8,093 nucleotides of DNA from Lentisphaerota bacterium (GTDB lineage Bacteria > Verrucomicrobiota > Kiritimatiellia > RFP12 > UBA1067), in assembly GCA_022839525.1 (NCBI GenBank), contig JALHET010000107.1, positions 1 to 8,093 of the forward strand, given 5' to 3'. The notes under the pieces are model-generated. The model did not search any database. It was not told where the DNA came from and saw only the letters and a program-made list of their open reading frames with translations. Within the stretch, counting starts at the first letter, position 1, and the number at the start of each line of letters is the position of its first letter. Below are positions 6,058-8,093 of the stretch, piece after piece. The position numbers and the translations under genes are program-made.

Positions 6058-6636
6058 ATGGAATACCTACTTCTCATTGTCAGCGCCGTTCTGGTCAACA
6101 ATTTCGTTCTGAGCCGTTTTCTGGGCTGTTGCCCGTTCTTAGGCGTCTCAAAAAAACTCTCCACAGCCCTCGGGATGTCGGGCGCAGTGATCTTCGTGAT
6201 GGCGCTCGCCTCAGCCGCAACCTGGTGCCTGCAGAAATTCCTGCTGGAGCCGCTCGGCCTTGAAAAATTCCTGCAAACGCTTTCCTTCATCCTCGTAATC
6301 GCCGCGCTGGTGCAGCTCATCGACATCGTGATGAAACGTTTCGCACCGCCCCTCCATGCCGCGCTCGGCATTTTCCTTCCCCTGATCACCACCAACTGCG
6401 CCGTGCTCGGCGTGTCGGTGCTGAACATGCAGGAAGGTTACGGGTTTGTGAAGTCGGTGGTCTTTGGAACCGCGGCCGCAGTCGGCTTCTCCTTCGCCTT
6501 GATGATTTTCACCGGCCTGCGCGAAAAGATCGAGCACGCCGACCCGCCGCATTGTTTTAAAGGCGTGTCCATCGCCCTCGTCACCGCCGGCCTTCTCAGC
6601 CTTGCCTTCATGGGATTCAGCGGTCTCGTCAAGTAA
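6058..6636 (+). CDS. rnfA: Rnf complex subunit RnfA, integral membrane
   Basis: RnfA is a six-helix inner-membrane subunit of the Rnf ferredoxin:NAD+ oxidoreductase, which couples electron flow to Na+ or H+ pumping. The 192-residue length is standard. The family motif NNFVLSRFLGCCPFLGVS (14-31) and the matching PLITTNCAVLGV (108-119) are present. C25 and C114 correspond to the cysteines that, in the homologous RnfA/RnfE and NqrD/NqrE pairs, hold a [2Fe-2S] cluster in the membrane between the two subunits. Hydrophobic segments lie near 3-23, 38-58, 71-92, 99-122, 131-152 and 168-188. The gene starts 18 nt after the ThyX-like gene and is followed by rnfB, as in the rnfABCDGE order. Only a weak GGA precedes the ATG. 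RnfE and NqrE are close relatives, but the following rnfB and rnfC settle it as RnfA. Confidence 0.95.
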   Translation: MEYLLLIVSAVLVNNFVLSRFLGCCPFLGVSKKLSTALGMSGAVIFVMALASAATWCLQKFLLEPLGLEKFLQTLSFILVIAALVQLIDIVMKRFAPPLHAALGIFLPLITTNCAVLGVSVLNMQEGYGFVKSVVFGTAAAVGFSFALMIFTGLREKIEHADPPHCFKGVSIALVTAGLLSLAFMGFSGLVK

Positions 6637-6654
6637 GCGCGCTCCTTCCTAAAA

Positions 6655-6682
6655 ACCCGTAACCCATAACCCGTAACCTGTA
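6655..6682. repeat. Four degenerate telomere-like heptamers in the rnfA-rnfB gap
   Basis: ACCCGTA, ACCCATA, ACCCGTA and ACCTGTA stand in tandem with a strict 7-bp period. They fill much of the 59-bp gap between rnfA and rnfB and end 13 bp before the rnfB start, where a ribosome-binding site would normally be. The pattern resembles dispersed GGTTACGGGTTA-type microrepeats that I recall from intergenic regions of environmental bacteria; that recollection is unchecked. Confidence 0.6.
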
Positions 6683-6695
6683 CCCCCTCTTCCCC

Positions 6696-7484
6696 ATGGA
6701 TCCCATCATCCTCAACTCCACGCTTTGGATCGGCGGCATCGGGCTTGTCAGCGCGGTCGCGCTGGCCATTGCCGAAAAGTATCTCAGCACGCCGGAAGAT
6801 CCCCGGATCGGAAAACTGGCGGAACTGTTGCCCGGCGCGAACTGCGGCGGGTGCGGCTTCGCGGGTTGCGCCGACTATGCCCGCGCAATCGTAACGCAGG
6901 ATGCGGAGTGCAATCAATGCGCCCCCGGCGGTGCAACCACCGCCACTGCCATCGCCGCATTCCTCGGGCGCACGGTGGCCGCCTTGGAGAAACAGCACGC
7001 TCTTGTGTTCTGCTGCGGCGACGACACAGAGGCCACCCGCCGCGCCAACTACAACGGTATTAACGACTGCGCAGCCGCCCAAGCCATCGCCGGCGGCGAC
7101 AAAGGCTGCACCTACGGGTGCCTCGGCTACGGCACCTGCGCCCGGATCTGTCCGGTCAACGCCATCTCGGTCCTCAACGGTCTGGCTCGGGTCGATAAAG
7201 CCACCTGTATCGCCTGCGGAAAGTGCGTCACCGCCTGTCCCCGCAAAATCATCAGGCTCGTGCCTGCCGCCGCAGAGATCCATGTGCTGTGCAGCTCCAA
7301 GGACAAGGGCCCCACCGTAAAAAAAGTCTGCGGCTCGGGCTGCATCGGTTGCCGAATCTGCACCAAATTCGCTGACGACACCATCGCGATGGACGGTTTC
7401 CTCGCAGTGGTCGATTATTCCAAACCGCTAACCAACGAAGAAACCATCGCGAAATGCCCCGTCCACTGCATCCGCAAAGCATGA
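6696..7484 (+). CDS. rnfB: Rnf complex subunit RnfB, multi-cluster ferredoxin-like electron entry protein
   Basis: RnfB takes electrons from reduced ferredoxin and passes them into the Rnf complex. Residues 5-26 form an N-terminal membrane anchor. A [4Fe-4S] Fes domain follows with C50-x2-C53-x4-C58-x16-C75 (NCGGCGFAGC then CAPGG). Next comes the conserved YNGINDC segment (119-125). The ferredoxin region has C138-x3-C142-x5-C148-x3-C152-P and C171-x2-C174-x2-C177-x3-C181-P, two [4Fe-4S] sites. A third set in the tail, C212-x3-C216-x2-C219-x2-C222 with C254-P and C258, could hold another cluster. The 262-residue length fits anaerobe-type RnfB, longer than the enteric RsxB of about 190. The ATG at 6696 has no Shine-Dalgarno sequence, but the membrane anchor begins right after it. 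It lies 59 bp after rnfA and 55 bp before rnfC, in one operon. Confidence 0.95.
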   Translation: MDPIILNSTLWIGGIGLVSAVALAIAEKYLSTPEDPRIGKLAELLPGANCGGCGFAGCADYARAIVTQDAECNQCAPGGATTATAIAAFLGRTVAALEKQHALVFCCGDDTEATRRANYNGINDCAAAQAIAGGDKGCTYGCLGYGTCARICPVNAISVLNGLARVDKATCIACGKCVTACPRKIIRLVPAAAEIHVLCSSKDKGPTVKKVCGSGCIGCRICTKFADDTIAMDGFLAVVDYSKPLTNEETIAKCPVHCIRKA

Positions 7485-7493
7485 ACCAACACC

Positions 7494-7521
7494 GTAAGGG
7501 CGACCGGCGGGGCGCCCCTGC
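7494..7521. repeat. Imperfect inverted repeat (hairpin) between rnfB and rnfC
   Basis: Arms 7494-7505 and 7510-7521 pair at 9 Watson-Crick positions plus one G-U, with two mismatches and a 4-nt loop. The core contains the perfect palindrome GGGGCGCCCC (7509-7518). There is no T-tract after it, so it is not a standard terminator. It could stabilise or attenuate the rnfAB message or be a degenerate dispersed hairpin element. Confidence 0.5.
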
Positions 7522-7539
7522 AACGCCTAACAGCCTCTC

Positions 7540-8093
7540 ATGAACACCATCCCCTCACGTTTCACCTTTAGCGGTGGCATCCACCCCTCCTACAACAAAG
7601 AGTTCTCCTCGGGGGCGCCCATCCGCGAGATTCCCCTGCCCGCCCGTCTGGTCGTGCCGCTCTCGCAGCACCTCGGCGCACCCGCCAAAGCCATCGTTCA
7701 AGTCGGCGACAGTGTCAAAGCCGGCCAGCTCATCGCCGAACAGAACGGTTTTATTTCCGCGCCGGTACACGCGCCTGCCAGCGGTAAGGTCGTGTCTCTC
7801 GAAGAGACTCTCACCGCCTCCGGACGCACCTGCGGCGCGGTCGTTATCGAGACCGCCTATCCGCAAGAGTGGCAACTGCTCCCGCCGCTCCCGGGCTGGC
7901 GAACCACCGACAACAGGGATTTGCTCGCCCGCATCGGCGAGGCCGGCGTTGTTGGCATGGGCGGTGCGGGTTTCCCCACACGCATCAAGCTCTCCCCGCC
8001 TGCCGACAAGCCCATCGACACGGTGATCCTCAACGGCGCCGAGTGCGAGCCCTACCTCACCGCCGACCACAGGCTGATGCTCGAATGCGCCAG
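7540..8093 (+). CDS. rnfC: Rnf complex subunit RnfC, N-terminal part (cut by window edge)
   Basis: RnfC is the peripheral cytoplasmic subunit that binds FMN and NAD(H) and carries [4Fe-4S] clusters. The first 184 codons are present. The start FTFSGGIHP is the family N-terminus. Residues about 30-100 form the barrel-sandwich (biotinyl-like) domain, with IVQVGDSVKAGQLIAEQNGFISAPVHAPASGKV as its core, too long to be chance. GVVGMGGAGFPTRIKL (136-151) is the glycine-rich nucleotide-binding loop and NGAECEPYLTAD (165-176) is the conserved segment after it. The cysteine motifs for the iron-sulfur clusters would lie beyond the right edge. The ATG at 7540 has no Shine-Dalgarno sequence but matches where the family begins. 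It is the third gene of the operon; rnfD, rnfG and rnfE are expected downstream. Confidence 0.94.
   Translation, partial: MNTIPSRFTFSGGIHPSYNKEFSSGAPIREIPLPARLVVPLSQHLGAPAKAIVQVGDSVKAGQLIAEQNGFISAPVHAPASGKVVSLEETLTASGRTCGAVVIETAYPQEWQLLPPLPGWRTTDNRDLLARIGEAGVVGMGGAGFPTRIKLSPPADKPIDTVILNGAECEPYLTADHRLMLECA

Noticed and set aside
6438..7283. 281-codon open frame on the minus strand
   Set aside because: It is a shadow of rnfA and rnfB, rich in Gly, Ala and Asp with no motif.

Overview
This 8.1 kb, GC-rich window looks like bacterial chromosome from an anaerobe. The best guess at lineage is the PVC superphylum (Verrucomicrobiota, Kiritimatiellota or Lentisphaerota). The reasons are a dimer-type glycyl-tRNA synthetase, a large secreted DUF5060-type glycoside hydrolase, an Rnf complex in A-B-C order, and a general lack of Shine-Dalgarno sequences. 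That placement is inference; there is no rRNA or other taxonomic marker in the window.

Left part, minus strand (1-1477): a glycyl-tRNA synthetase that runs off the left edge. It is broken near its 5' end. The first 31 residues are in one frame and the rest in another, and about 30-35 residues that include class II motif 1 are missing between them. Then comes an 801-codon secreted glycoside hydrolase (1622-4027, minus).

Middle (about 3984-4333): the most information-dense part. An unreported 33-residue, strongly basic microprotein (4024-4125, minus) has a near-consensus promoter, a strong Shine-Dalgarno sequence and a GC-rich hairpin/T-tract terminator. Its stop codon overlaps the longest possible start of the hydrolase by ATGA, and the terminator lies inside the first codons of that longest reading. 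A second, divergent promoter drives the plus-strand gene, and a perfect 6+1+6 palindrome lies between the two -35 boxes. A 12-bp direct repeat with exactly 21-bp spacing lies in the microprotein leader.

Right part, plus strand: a three-helix membrane protein of unknown function (4334-5404); a short ThyX-like protein with a variant RHK-x7-S signature and a cysteine-rich tail (5473-6039); then rnfA (6058-6636), rnfB (6696-7484) and the first 184 codons of rnfC (7540 to the edge). The Rnf complex is a membrane ferredoxin:NAD+ oxidoreductase that couples electron transfer to ion pumping. RnfD, G and E would be expected beyond the right edge. The two gaps inside the Rnf operon each hold a repeat-like element: four degenerate telomere-like heptamers between rnfA and rnfB, and an imperfect 12-bp-arm hairpin between rnfB and rnfC.

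No tRNA, rRNA, CRISPR array, transposase or integrase was found. No gene-free stretch exceeds 300 bases; the longest, 4126-4333, is regulatory.
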